NCBI RefSeq assembly: GCF_900106035.1 | Contig: NZ_FNUC01000003.1 | Location: 1,178,001-1,242,000, forward strand | Length of the DNA stretch: 64,000 nucleotides | Reading direction: 5' to 3' | Source: Jiangella alba | GTDB lineage: Bacteria > Actinomycetota > Actinomycetes > Jiangellales > Jiangellaceae | Shown: positions 8,927 through 17,783 of the stretch, one piece after another | Numbering within the stretch: the first letter of the stretch is position 1 | Layout of the letters: each line of letters opens with the position of its first letter | Notes under the pieces: generated by a model | Database searches by the model: none | What the model saw: only the letters and a program-made list of their open reading frames with translations | What the model was told of the DNA's origin: nothing | Position numbers and translations under genes: made by a program

Positions 8927-9819
8927 GCACTTCCTCGACCGGGCAGATCCTGGGCATCGACTTCGGCGGCACCAAGATGGCGCTGGCGCTGGCCGAGCCC
9001 GACGGCACCATCGTGGAGCGGGTCCGGCTGCCCACCCACGCCGGCGACGGCGCCGAACGCGCGCTGGCCAGGGCGCTGGACGCGGCGGAGAAGCTGGTCT
9101 CCGAGTCCGGCCGTCCGCTCCTGGCGGCCGGGGTCGCCACCCCGGGCGTCGTCCGCCCCGACGGCATCGACCTCGCCCCGAACGTGCCGGGCTGGGGTGA
9201 GCTGCGGCTGGCCGACGCGCTGCGGGCCCGGCTGGGCGACATGCCGGTGCCCGTCTGGAACGACGTCAACGCGGCCGCGCTGGCCGAGTCGCGGCACGGC
9301 CGGCTGGTCGATGCCGATCCGGGCCTGGTCCTCGGCCTGGGCACCGGGGTGGCGGCGGCGCTCGTCGTCGGTGGCCGGGTCATGCCGGGCTTCCACGGGG
9401 CGGCGGGGGAGATCGGCTACACGCTGGTCGGCTCCGGCCCGCTGCACGCGGACGAGGAGCACCTGGAGGCGATCTTCGGCGGGCGGGTCCTGGACGACCT
9501 GGCGGCGGCGCACGATCTGGACGGCGGGGCGGCGGCACTCGTCGCCGACCCGCGCCCGGAACTGAGCGACCTCGTCGACCGCCGCATCGACGCGCTGGCG
9601 CGGGCCGTCGTCGCGATGTCGTTGCTGCTCGACCCGGAGCGGGTGGTGCTGTTCGGCGGCCTGACCGGCAGCGCGCGGATCGTGTCGCGCCTGACGCAGC
9701 AGCTGCACACCCACCTGGTGTTCGGGCCCGACGTCGTCGTGTCGCGCTTCGACCAGGACGCGCCGCTGGTCGGCGCCGTCACCCTGGCCGGTGACGCCGT
9801 GGCGGTTGACCTCGCCTGA
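8923..9819 (+). CDS. ROK family sugar kinase-like protein
   Basis: A 298-residue ROK protein without a DNA-binding domain. The phosphate loop LGIDFGGTKMALAL (about residues 10-23), the catalytic WNDVNAAALAE and the LGLGTGVAAALVV segment point to a working sugar kinase. As in the regulator at the head of the operon, the zinc motif CxCGxxGCxE is absent after GAAGEIGYT; this is unusual for glucokinases. GTG at 8923 overlaps the lyase stop in GTGA. It ends the operon. The next gene is convergent, and the 192 bases between hold no clear gene. Confidence 0.85.
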   Translation: MSTSSTGQILGIDFGGTKMALALAEPDGTIVERVRLPTHAGDGAERALARALDAAEKLVSESGRPLLAAGVATPGVVRPDGIDLAPNVPGWGELRLADALRARLGDMPVPVWNDVNAAALAESRHGRLVDADPGLVLGLGTGVAAALVVGGRVMPGFHGAAGEIGYTLVGSGPLHADEEHLEAIFGGRVLDDLAAAHDLDGGAAALVADPRPELSDLVDRRIDALARAVVAMSLLLDPERVVLFGGLTGSARIVSRLTQQLHTHLVFGPDVVVSRFDQDAPLVGAVTLAGDAVAVDLA

Positions 9820-10011
9820 CGTCGGCGGGCTGACAACCGGGGTCTGTCTTCCGAGCCGTCACCCACCATGATCATCAACCTTTTGAGCCGCTCTGACGAC
9901 CAGGAAGGTGGATGAAAACCGGCCAACCGTTCGCCCCACATCGCCGATGACCGGCCCCGGCCGGACCGCTGTCCCCGCTCGTGCCGAGGCTGTACATGGA
10001 GGATCCCCGGG

Positions 10012-10989
10012 TCAGCCCTTGACGGCGCCGCCCAGCCCGGCGCCGCGCAGGAACAGCCGCTGGAACACCAGGAAGATCACGATCGGCAGCGCCATCGAGA
10101 TGAGCAGCGCTGCCAGGAACACGTCCAGCTCGACGGTGTCGCGGATCAGCGGCAGCCGCACCGACAACGGCTGCAGCGTCGGCTCCGGCAGCACGATCTG
10201 CGGCCAGAGGAAGTCCTTCCACGCGTTGAGGAAGGCGAAGATCGAGACGACGCCGAGGATCGGCCTGGACATCGGCAGCACCACCGACCACAACATGCGC
10301 AGCGGCCCGGCGCCGTCCATCCGGGCCGCCTCGTAGACGTCGCGCGGCAGGCCGTCCATGAACCGCTTGACCAGCAGCACGTTGAACGCGTTGGCGCCGG
10401 CCGGCAGCCACACCGCCCAGTAGGTGTTCAGCAGCGACGCGTTCACCACCGGCAGGTCGAGCACCGTCAGGAACAGAGGCACCAGCACCACCACGCCGGG
10501 GATGAACAGCGTCGCCAGCACGGCGGCGGACACCACCGGCGCGTACCGCGGCCGCAGCACCGCGAGCACGTAGCCGCCGGTCGTCGCCACCAGCAGCTGC
10601 ACGAACCACGAGCCCAGCGCCACCCACACGGTGTTGGCGAAGTAGTGGCTGATCTGGGCCTGGTTCCAGGCCGTCGACAGGTTCGCCCAGTCGATGCCGC
10701 TGGGCCAGAACGCCATCGGCGTGCGCAGCGTGTCCTGCGTGGTGCTCACCGACGCGCGGGCCAGCCACAGCAGCGGGCCGAGGCTGGCCACGACCAGCAG
10801 CACCAGCACCAGCCCCTGCGCGACGCGCAGGCCCCAGCGGGTGCCCGTCCGGCCGCGGTCGTAGCCGGACAGGATGCCGCGCTCGCGGTCGCCGCCGGGG
10901 CGCCGCCGCGTCCGCCGGGCGGTCCGCGCCGCCGGGGCGGCCGGGGCGGGCGCCGCGACCCGGACGTCGTCCTTCACGGTGTCACTCAT
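10012..10989 (-). CDS. Carbohydrate ABC transporter permease (MalG type)
   Basis: A 325-residue inner-membrane permease with a long proline/alanine/arginine-rich cytoplasmic N-terminus and then six membrane helices. The EAA loop reads YEAARMDGAGPLRMLW, typical of MalG-family partners. Its ATG overlaps the stop of the MalF-type gene (ATGA), so the pair is translationally coupled. No ATPase is encoded in this operon; a shared MsiK-type ATPase encoded elsewhere is the usual arrangement in actinomycetes for such sugar importers. Confidence 0.92.
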   Translation of the reverse strand: MSDTVKDDVRVAAPAPAAPAARTARRTRRRPGGDRERGILSGYDRGRTGTRWGLRVAQGLVLVLLVVASLGPLLWLARASVSTTQDTLRTPMAFWPSGIDWANLSTAWNQAQISHYFANTVWVALGSWFVQLLVATTGGYVLAVLRPRYAPVVSAAVLATLFIPGVVVLVPLFLTVLDLPVVNASLLNTYWAVWLPAGANAFNVLLVKRFMDGLPRDVYEAARMDGAGPLRMLWSVVLPMSRPILGVVSIFAFLNAWKDFLWPQIVLPEPTLQPLSVRLPLIRDTVELDVFLAALLISMALPIVIFLVFQRLFLRGAGLGGAVKG

Positions 10990-11873
10990 GTCGTGCTCCA
11001 GGACCGGGTGAGCCGGAAGTAGACGGCCGACAGTACCGCCAGGAACAGCGCCAGCAGCACCGACAGCGCCGTCGCGGCGCCGTAGTCGCCGAACCGGAAC
11101 GCGTAGTTGTAGATCTGCAGCAGCACGGTCACGGTGGCGTTCTGGGGGCCGCCGTTCGTCATCAGGTACGGCTCGGTGAACACCTGGAACGTGGCGATGA
11201 CCTGCAGGATCAACGTGATCAGCAGCACGCCGCGCAGCTGCGGCAGGGTGACGTGCCAGATCTTGCGCCACAGCCCCGCGCCGTCGACCTCGGCCGCGTC
11301 GTACAGGTCGCCGCGCACCCCCGTCAGCGCGGCCAAATAGATGAGCACCGTCGCACCGGCGTTGGCCCACGTCGCCTGCAGCACCAGCGACGGCATCGCC
11401 GTCGACGCGTCCTGGATCCAGGCGAACGGGCCGAGCCCGATCCAGCCCAGCATGGTGTTGAAGACACCGGTCTGGCTGGCGTCGTAGAAGAACCGCCACA
11501 GCAGCACCGCCACCACCGGCGGCACCACGACCGGCAGGTACGCCAGCGCGCTGTAGACGCCCCTGCCGCGGTGCAGCTCGCTCATGACGACCGCCAGCAC
11601 CAGCGGCACCGGGTAGCCGAACAGCAGCGCCAGCCCGGTGAAGAAGAACGTGTTGCGCACCGACGTCCAGAACAGCGGATCGTCGAGGACGTGCCGGAAG
11701 TTGTCCAGGCCGACCCACGCCGGGTCGGCGACCAGATTGGTCTCCTGGAAGCTCATCACCACGGCGCGGCTGATGGGGAACCAGGCGAAGTAGCCGAACA
11801 CCAGCAGCAACGGCAGCAGGAGCAGCAGCGTGCTCAGCCCGCCGCCGCGGACCCAGCGGACGGTCGCGCTCAC
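10986..11873 (-). CDS. Carbohydrate ABC transporter permease (MalF type)
   Basis: A 295-residue permease with six predicted helices and the EAA loop YDAAEVDGAGLWRKIW. It pairs with the MalG-type protein to form the membrane channel of a di- or oligosaccharide importer. The GTG start at 11873 leads directly into a short basic segment and helix 1 (LLLLLPLLLVFGYFAW). It lies 28 bases after the binding-protein gene and belongs to the same leftward operon. Confidence 0.92.
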   Translation of the reverse strand: MSATVRWVRGGGLSTLLLLLPLLLVFGYFAWFPISRAVVMSFQETNLVADPAWVGLDNFRHVLDDPLFWTSVRNTFFFTGLALLFGYPVPLVLAVVMSELHRGRGVYSALAYLPVVVPPVVAVLLWRFFYDASQTGVFNTMLGWIGLGPFAWIQDASTAMPSLVLQATWANAGATVLIYLAALTGVRGDLYDAAEVDGAGLWRKIWHVTLPQLRGVLLITLILQVIATFQVFTEPYLMTNGGPQNATVTVLLQIYNYAFRFGDYGAATALSVLLALFLAVLSAVYFRLTRSWSTT

Positions 11874-11901
11874 CTCGGTCCTCCCATCGGCGCGCCGTGC
11901 C

Positions 11902-13299
11902 TCAGCCGGCCTCGACCAGCGCGGCGACGTTGCCGTTCGCGGTCTCGAGCAGGGCGTCGATGTCGGCGTTCTCGTCGGTCAGCACCGCCTGCACGACGGC
12001 GTCCAGCTCGGCGTACAGGTCCTGGGCGCGCACCGGCGGCTCCGGCACCAGCGGCTGGTCCAGGATGGCGTCCTTGAACGGCATCATCTGCGCCAGCGGC
12101 ACGTTGACGAGGTCGGCCACCCAGGCGTCGGACTCGGCCAGCTGCTCGGCCCCGAAGATCGGCAGCGCCGGCGTGCCCAGCGGCGCGTCCGTCGCGACCA
12201 GCGCCTCGGCGTCGGCCAGCGCGGCGTCCTGCTGGGTCAGCTTGCTCATGTAGAAGAAGTCGATCCACTTCACCGCGGCGTCGCGCTCGGCGTCGCTGGC
12301 GTCCGGCCGCACGCCGACGATCGTCCCGCCGCCCAGCACGCCGGCGTCGCCGCCCTCCAGCGGCAGCACCGTGAGCCCGTAGCCGGCCGGGTCGATGCTG
12401 TTCTCGGTCACCAGGCTGTTGTAGACGTCCGAGCCGCCGATGTACATGCCCACCTGGCCGGCGGCGAACGCCTGGTTGATGGTGCCCCAGTCGAACAGGA
12501 AGTTGTCGCCCATGGCGTCGTCCTCCCAGCGCATCTGGCGCAGCAGCTCCAGCGCCGCCTTGGTGCCGTCGTTGTCCAGCGTGGCGGTGACGTCGTCGCC
12601 GGAGCCGTCCTCCATGCGCCCGCCCAGCGCGTACGTGAGCGTCGTCAGGATCCAGCCGCCGGTGTTGTTCTGGCTCATCTGCGCGAACCCGGCCTGGCCG
12701 GTGGCCTCGGCGATCGCGTCGGCGTACTCGCGCACCTCCGCCCAGCTCGTCGGCGGCGCGTCCGGGTTGAGGCCGGCCTGCTCGAACATGGCCCGGTTGT
12801 AGTGCAGCCCCATGCCGTAGGCGGTGGTCGGGACGGCGAAGATTGCACCGCTGTCGTCCTGGGCGACCTCCAGCACGCTGGGGTTGAAGTCCGCGGCGTA
12901 GGGGAGCGCCTCGACCTCGGCGGTGATGTCGGCCAGCTGGCCGCGCTCGATCATCGCCTGGCCGTCGGTGAACGGGAACTCGAACGTCGTCGGGAGCGTG
13001 CCGCCCGCGAGCTGGGCCGCGAACGTCGTCACGTCCCACTCGTACTCGCTCGGTTCGACGGTGATGTCCGGGTTGGCGGCCTCGAACTCCTCGACCCGGG
13101 CGAGGAACGCCTCGCGGGTGGCCGACTCCGTCGCCGGCGGCAGGTTGCTCACGCTGATGGTGACCTGCTCGTCGCCGCCGTCGCCACCCGGGCTGCCGCC
13201 GTCGGCCGCGGGCTCGTCGTCGGACCCGCAGGCCGCCACCAGGCTCAGCGCCATCACGGCCGCGGCTGCGGCGCCCAGGTGTCTGCGTGTGCTGCTCAT
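11902..13299 (-). CDS. Carbohydrate ABC transporter substrate-binding lipoprotein
   Basis: A 465-residue family 1 solute-binding protein. MSSTRRHLG begins a lipoprotein signal that ends at the lipobox LVAAC, followed by an acidic, glycine-rich linker. The start is placed at 13299, not 13311. This ATG has GGAG at normal distance and overlaps the glucosidase stop in ATGA, while the upstream ATG sits directly on AAGGG. The sugar is probably an alpha-glucoside, judged from the co-transcribed GH13 enzyme. The mature domain has tryptophan/tyrosine-rich stretches usual for sugar stacking. Confidence 0.9.
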   Translation of the reverse strand: MSSTRRHLGAAAAAVMALSLVAACGSDDEPAADGGSPGGDGGDEQVTISVSNLPPATESATREAFLARVEEFEAANPDITVEPSEYEWDVTTFAAQLAGGTLPTTFEFPFTDGQAMIERGQLADITAEVEALPYAADFNPSVLEVAQDDSGAIFAVPTTAYGMGLHYNRAMFEQAGLNPDAPPTSWAEVREYADAIAEATGQAGFAQMSQNNTGGWILTTLTYALGGRMEDGSGDDVTATLDNDGTKAALELLRQMRWEDDAMGDNFLFDWGTINQAFAAGQVGMYIGGSDVYNSLVTENSIDPAGYGLTVLPLEGGDAGVLGGGTIVGVRPDASDAERDAAVKWIDFFYMSKLTQQDAALADAEALVATDAPLGTPALPIFGAEQLAESDAWVADLVNVPLAQMMPFKDAILDQPLVPEPPVRAQDLYAELDAVVQAVLTDENADIDALLETANGNVAALVEAG

Positions 13300-14936
13300 C
13301 TCGTGCTCCATCCCTTGTCAGTGGTCGTCAGGCGTAGCCAGACGGCGGCGTCGGAGCCGAGCCGGCCGTCGTCGAGGTCCGCGCTGGCGAGCAGGACCTC
13401 CTCGTGCTGGGGCAGGCCGACGGGGCCCGCCGACAGGTTGACGACGCACGCGACGTCGTCGCCGCGCCGGAACGCGAGCACGTCGGCCGGGGCGTCCAGC
13501 CAGGTCAGGGTGCCGTCGCCGAGGGCGGGCTCGGCCTTGCGGACCCGCAGCGCGTCCCGGTACAGGCGCAGCGTGGAGGCGGGGTTCCGCTGCTGCGCCT
13601 CGACCGTCAGGTCCGCCCAGGTCGTGGGCTGCGGCAGCCAGGTGTCGCCGGTGGCGCCGAACCCGTACGGTGGCGCCGCGCCGCTCCACGGGAGCGGCAC
13701 CCGCGAACCGTCCCGGCCGGGGTCGACGCCGCCGGAGCGGAAGTGCATGGGGTCCTGGATGCGGTCGGGCGCGATGTCCTCGACCTCCGGCAGGCCCAGC
13801 TCCTCGCCCTGGTAGATGTAGGCCGAGCCGGGCAGCGCGAGCATCAGCAGCGCCGCCGCCCGCGCTCGTCGCTCACCGAGGACCAGGTCGGACGCCGTGC
13901 CCGCGCGCTTCGTCTCGAACGCGAACGACGTGTCGGCCCGGCCGTAGCGCGTCACCGGGCGGGTGACGTCGTGGTTGGACAGCACCCAGGTGGCGGGGGC
14001 GTCCACCTGCTCGTGGAAGTGCAGGCTCCGCTCGATGCTGGCGCGCAGCCGGTCCGGCTCCCACGGGCAGGCCAGGAAGTCGAAGTTGAACACGGTGTGC
14101 AGCTCGCCCGGGCGCAGGTAGCGGGCCAGCCGCTCGAGGTCGGGCAGCCAGATCTCGCCGATCAGCGCCCGCGGCTCCGGGTATCCGTCGGCCAGCCGCC
14201 GCCAGCTGCGGTAGATGTCGTGCACCTCGTCGCGGTCGGTGTGCACGTGCTGGCCGGGCGCGTGGGCGGGGTCGACCTCGGGGAGGTCGGCGTGCTTGGC
14301 CAGCAGCCCGGCGGAGTCGATGCGCACGCCGGCGGCGCCGCGGTCGAACCAGAACCGCAGGATCTGCTCGTGCTCGTGCCAGACCAGCGGGTGCGTCCAG
14401 TTGAGGTCGGGCTGCTCCGGTGCGAACAGGTGCAGGTACCACTCGCCGGGCGTGCCGTCGGCGTTCTTCGTCCGGGTCCAGGCGGAGCCGCCGAAGATCG
14501 AGCTCCAGTCGTTCGGCGGCTCCGCGCCGCCGGGGCCGCGTCCGGGCCGGAACCAGAACCGCTGCCGGGCCGGCGACCCGGGCGCGGCGTCGAGCGCGGC
14601 CTGGAACCAGGCGTGCTGGTCGGACACGTGGTTCGGGACGATGTCGACGATGGTGCGCAGGCCCACGTCCCTCGCCTCGGCGATGAGCCGCTCGGCCTCT
14701 TCCAGCGTCCCGTAGGCCGGGTCGACGTCGCGGTAGTCGGCCACGTCGTAGCCGCCGTCGGCCATCGGCGACGGGTACCACGGGCTGAACCACAGCGCGT
14801 CGACGCCGAGGTCGGCGAGGTAGCGCAGCCTCGTCCGGACGCCGGCGAGGTCGCCGGTGCCGTCACCGTTCCCGTCGGCGAAGCTGCGCACGTACACCTG
14901 ATAGATGACGGCGCTGCGCCACCACGCGATTTCCAT
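13296..14936 (-). CDS. GH13 alpha-glucosidase, cytoplasmic
   Basis: A 546-residue glycoside hydrolase family 13 enzyme, probably splitting an imported alpha-glucoside such as maltose, isomaltose or trehalose-like sugars. Region I is VDIVPNH (about 98-103). Region II, GVRIDSA, holds the nucleophile D207. Region III, LIGEIW, holds the acid E261. Region IV, NHDVTRP, holds D323. All catalytic residues are present. There is no signal peptide, which fits hydrolysis after uptake. The start at 14936 (MEIAWWRSAVIYQVY) is the conserved N-terminus of the family; an in-frame TTG at 14972 is possible but less likely. It is the first structural gene after the LacI regulator. Confidence 0.92.
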   Translation of the reverse strand: MEIAWWRSAVIYQVYVRSFADGNGDGTGDLAGVRTRLRYLADLGVDALWFSPWYPSPMADGGYDVADYRDVDPAYGTLEEAERLIAEARDVGLRTIVDIVPNHVSDQHAWFQAALDAAPGSPARQRFWFRPGRGPGGAEPPNDWSSIFGGSAWTRTKNADGTPGEWYLHLFAPEQPDLNWTHPLVWHEHEQILRFWFDRGAAGVRIDSAGLLAKHADLPEVDPAHAPGQHVHTDRDEVHDIYRSWRRLADGYPEPRALIGEIWLPDLERLARYLRPGELHTVFNFDFLACPWEPDRLRASIERSLHFHEQVDAPATWVLSNHDVTRPVTRYGRADTSFAFETKRAGTASDLVLGERRARAAALLMLALPGSAYIYQGEELGLPEVEDIAPDRIQDPMHFRSGGVDPGRDGSRVPLPWSGAAPPYGFGATGDTWLPQPTTWADLTVEAQQRNPASTLRLYRDALRVRKAEPALGDGTLTWLDAPADVLAFRRGDDVACVVNLSAGPVGLPQHEEVLLASADLDDGRLGSDAAVWLRLTTTDKGWSTR

Positions 14937-14968
14937 GGCGGTCACGGTAACGACGGCGACATCATCGC

Positions 14969-14995
14969 GCAATAGTCAGACAGAAAGTTGCAATA
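14969..14995. promoter_or_regulatory. Candidate LacI-family half-sites upstream of the glucosidase
   Basis: On the minus strand TATTGC occurs twice, 21 bases apart (14990-14995 and 14969-14974), in the 60-base gap between the LacI gene and the glucosidase. Two-turn spacing on one DNA face would suit a regulator, but the sites are only half-like the perfect operator at 16048. Low certainty. Confidence 0.3.
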
Positions 14996-14996
14996 A

Positions 14997-16034
14997 CTAG
15001 ATCTCGGCTCGGGTGGGTGCCGGCGGCGGCGCCGTCGAGCCCCTGACCACCAGCTCCGGCTCGAAGAGCAGCTCGTCGGACTCGACCCGGTGCCCGCTGA
15101 TCAGCCCGACCAGGAGGTCGACGGCGGCCTTGCCCATGGCCTCGATCGGCTGGCGGACCGTCGTCAGCGGGGGCTCGGTGCAGTTCATCAGGGCGGAGTC
15201 GTCGTAGCCGACCACGGAGAGGTCGTGCGGGACGCGCAGGCCGGCGCGCTTGGCGGCGCGGATGGCGCCGAGGGCCATGGGGTCGCTGGCGCAGATGAGG
15301 GCGGTGACGCCGCGGCGGAGCAGGCGGGCGGCGGCGGCCTGGCCGCCCTCCAGGGAGTGCATGGCGTTCTCGACGTGGTCGTCGGGGAGGTCCAGGCCCG
15401 CCGCCGCCAGCCGGGTGTGCGCCGCGGCCAGCTTCCGCTGCGAGGGAACGTGGTCCGGCGGCCCCAGGATCAGGCCGATGCGGGTGTGTCCCAGCGACAG
15501 CAGGTGCCCCATGGCCTGCTCCGTCGCCACCGCGTCGTCGCAGCTCACCCGCGGGAACGGCAGCTCGTCGATGCCCGCGTTGACCATGACGGTCGGGAGC
15601 TTGCGCTCGATCAGGCGGGCATAGTGGTCGTGCGCGCCGTTGCGGCCGCTGTACAGCCCGCCGGCGAACAGCACGCCCGACACCCGCTGCTGGAAGAGCA
15701 GTTCGATGTAGTCGGCCTCCGACACCCCGCCCACCGTCTGCGTGCACAGCACCGGCGTCAGGCCCTGCTGCGCCAGCGACCCGCCCACGACGTCGGCGAA
15801 CGCGGGGAAGATGGGGTTCTGCAGCTCCGGCAGCACCAGCCCCACCAGCCGCGCCCGTTCCCCCCGCAGCTTCGTCGGCCGCTCGTACCCCAGCACGTCC
15901 AGCGCCGTCAGGACCGCCTCGCGGGTGGCCTCGGACACCCCCGGGCGCCCGTTGAGCACCCGGCTCACGGTCGCCTCGCTCACGCCGACCTTCGCGGCCA
16001 CCTCAGTCAGTCGTCCAGCCATGGGCGAAAGCAT
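14997..16034 (-). CDS. LacI family transcriptional regulator
   Basis: A 345-residue sugar-responsive repressor. The helix-turn-helix and hinge are at the extreme N-terminus (TEVAAKVGVSEATVSRVLNG), followed by a periplasmic-binding-like effector domain. Two starts are possible: ATG 16034 (MLSPMAG) or ATG 16022 (MAGRLTE). Neither has a Shine-Dalgarno site, and the second gives the standard LacI N-terminus. A perfect operator-like palindrome 14 bases upstream of 16034 suggests autoregulation. It is transcribed towards the glucosidase and importer genes it very probably controls. Confidence 0.92.
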   Translation of the reverse strand: MLSPMAGRLTEVAAKVGVSEATVSRVLNGRPGVSEATREAVLTALDVLGYERPTKLRGERARLVGLVLPELQNPIFPAFADVVGGSLAQQGLTPVLCTQTVGGVSEADYIELLFQQRVSGVLFAGGLYSGRNGAHDHYARLIERKLPTVMVNAGIDELPFPRVSCDDAVATEQAMGHLLSLGHTRIGLILGPPDHVPSQRKLAAAHTRLAAAGLDLPDDHVENAMHSLEGGQAAAARLLRRGVTALICASDPMALGAIRAAKRAGLRVPHDLSVVGYDDSALMNCTEPPLTTVRQPIEAMGKAAVDLLVGLISGHRVESDELLFEPELVVRGSTAPPPAPTRAEI

Positions 16035-16047
16035 ACGACAAGATCAC

Positions 16048-16060
16048 GCAAGAATCTTGC
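16048..16060. promoter_or_regulatory. Candidate LacI/MalR-type operator
   Basis: GCAAGA-A-TCTTGC is a perfect 6+1+6 inverted repeat just upstream of the LacI-family gene. It is followed by AG, so the right arm reads CTTGCAG, the half-site described for the Streptomyces maltose regulator MalR. It probably mediates autoregulation. Confidence 0.6.
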
Positions 16061-16096
16061 AGGCCGCCTGGGCGTGGAGACGGCAGCCGGCGCCGA

Positions 16097-16162
16097 CTTC
16101 GATAGCCAGAATCACGCGATCGGCCCGAGACTGCGCCCGGAACGCGACTCCCGCTATCGAAG
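16097..16162. repeat. 10-bp inverted repeat in the LacI-MFS gap
   Basis: CTTCGATAGC (16097-16106) and GCTATCGAAG (16153-16162) are perfect reverse complements separated by 46 bases, in the 151-base gap between the LacI start and the end of the MFS gene. Too distant for a simple terminator; two sites bound by one regulator is possible. Unexplained. Confidence 0.5.
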
Positions 16163-16185
16163 ACGGGCCAACCGGCGGGCGACGG

Positions 16186-17583
16186 TCACACAGCTCGCTC
16201 CCGCAGGACCGGTGCGGGCGCGGGCATGCGCCAGGCCACGACCGCGCCGGCCACGAGCCCGGCGGCGGCCAGCAGGGTGGCGACCAGGAAGGGATCGTGG
16301 GAGTGCAGGGCCGGCGCGAACCCGATCCCGACACAGATCGCGACCCCGGTCGCGCCGCCCAGTTGATCGGCCGCCCGCTGGATGCCCGAGGCGATACCGG
16401 CGTCGTCCTCGGTGACGCCGCTGACCGCGAGGTACTGCAGCCCCACGATGCCGAACCCCATCCCGGCCGCGATCAGGAGCATGGCCGGGATCATCGCTGC
16501 CCCTCCTGCGTCGAGGGCCGAGACGAGCGCGATCGCCGCTATCGCGGCCGCGGTGAACCCGATGCCGGCCAGCACGCACGCGCGTGCGCCCCAGCGGGCC
16601 AGCAGGCGGGGCACGAGCATGGAGAACGCGATCAGCGAGACCGCCAGCGGCAGCATCGTCAGGCCCGCGCCCATCGGGCCGATGCCCAGCCGGTCCTGCA
16701 GGTAGAAGGTGAACAGCAGGAACGAGGTCGACAACGCGCCGCTCAGCAGCATCGTGGTCAGGTTGGCCGCCACCCGCGTGCGGTGGGCGAAGAAGCGCAG
16801 CGGCAGCAGCGGATGGCGGGAGCGCGCCTCGACCCGCACGAACCCGGCCCCGGCGGCCACCGCTCCGGCCAGCGCCGCCGCGATCACCCAGGCGGAGGTT
16901 CCGGATCCACCGGCCTCGACCACGCCGAAGGCGAACAGCAGCGGGCACGCGGTCAGCAGCAGCGCGCCCGGCAGGTCCAGCGCCGGGGCGTCCCCGGCCA
17001 CCGGCGGCCGGTCGCCGTCGATCAGGACGGCGGCCGCCAGCAGCACGACCGCGATGAACGGGACCGAGACCAGGAAGATCCATCGCCACCCCAGGTGGGC
17101 GGTGATGATGCCGGACAGGACGAACCCGAGCACGAGACCGCAGCTGGCCACCGCCGCCCACACGCTCAGGGCCCGCGACCGCCGCGGACCCTCGGGGAAC
17201 ATCAGGACGATGGTGGCCATCGCGGCCGGCAGCGCGATGGCCTCGCCCGCGCCCTGCAGCAGCCGCGCCACCACCAGCAGGTCGAACGTGGGGGCCAGGC
17301 CCGCCAGCAGCGACGCGGCGCCGAACAGCCCGGTGCCGAGCAGCAGCATGCGCCGCCGTCCGAGCAGGTCGCCCAGCCGGCCACCGAGCAGCAGCAGCCC
17401 GCCGCCGGTGACCGTGTACCCGACCACCACCCAGGTCAGGGCGTGACCGTCGACGCCGAAGTCGGCGCCGATCGAGGGCAGGGCGATGTTGACCACGGTC
17501 ACGTCGACCGCGATGAAGAACTGCAGCATGGACATGGCGCACAGCACCAGCCATGCGCGTGCGGGAAGGATTCTTGGAACCAT
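16186..17583 (-). CDS. MFS drug/solute exporter, DHA2 group
   Basis: A 465-residue proton-driven exporter of the EmrB/QacA type. It has many membrane helices (about 13-14), the loop motif GGRLGDLLGRRRM between helices 2 and 3, and VDVTVVNIALPSIG in helix 1, both hallmarks of DHA2 transporters. The start at 17583 is preceded by GGAG at good distance. It may be co-transcribed with the MMPL gene 200 bases upstream; the gap has no gene. No regulator lies next to it, so the substrate is open. Confidence 0.9.
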   Translation of the reverse strand: MVPRILPARAWLVLCAMSMLQFFIAVDVTVVNIALPSIGADFGVDGHALTWVVVGYTVTGGGLLLLGGRLGDLLGRRRMLLLGTGLFGAASLLAGLAPTFDLLVVARLLQGAGEAIALPAAMATIVLMFPEGPRRSRALSVWAAVASCGLVLGFVLSGIITAHLGWRWIFLVSVPFIAVVLLAAAVLIDGDRPPVAGDAPALDLPGALLLTACPLLFAFGVVEAGGSGTSAWVIAAALAGAVAAGAGFVRVEARSRHPLLPLRFFAHRTRVAANLTTMLLSGALSTSFLLFTFYLQDRLGIGPMGAGLTMLPLAVSLIAFSMLVPRLLARWGARACVLAGIGFTAAAIAAIALVSALDAGGAAMIPAMLLIAAGMGFGIVGLQYLAVSGVTEDDAGIASGIQRAADQLGGATGVAICVGIGFAPALHSHDPFLVATLLAAAGLVAGAVVAWRMPAPAPVLRERAV

Positions 17584-17783
17584 CAGCTGCTCCGTCGCTC
17601 AGAGGAGGATCCGAGCAGCACGAACGTGCCGCTCCGGTCAGATCGCGAAGCGGCTGGACGTCCAGGAAGAAGGTGTGTGCCGAACGCCCGCCGCTAGCGG
17701 AGCGCCCTGGTCACTGCGGCGCAGGCGGCCGCGGACGAAGCAGACATGCGGCGAACCGTATCAGGGACGGCCGCCGGCCACCG

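Noticed and set aside
13300-13311. Upstream ATG for the sugar-binding lipoprotein
   Set aside because: The ribosome site would touch the start codon; the ATG at 13299 has GGAG at normal spacing and an ATGA overlap.
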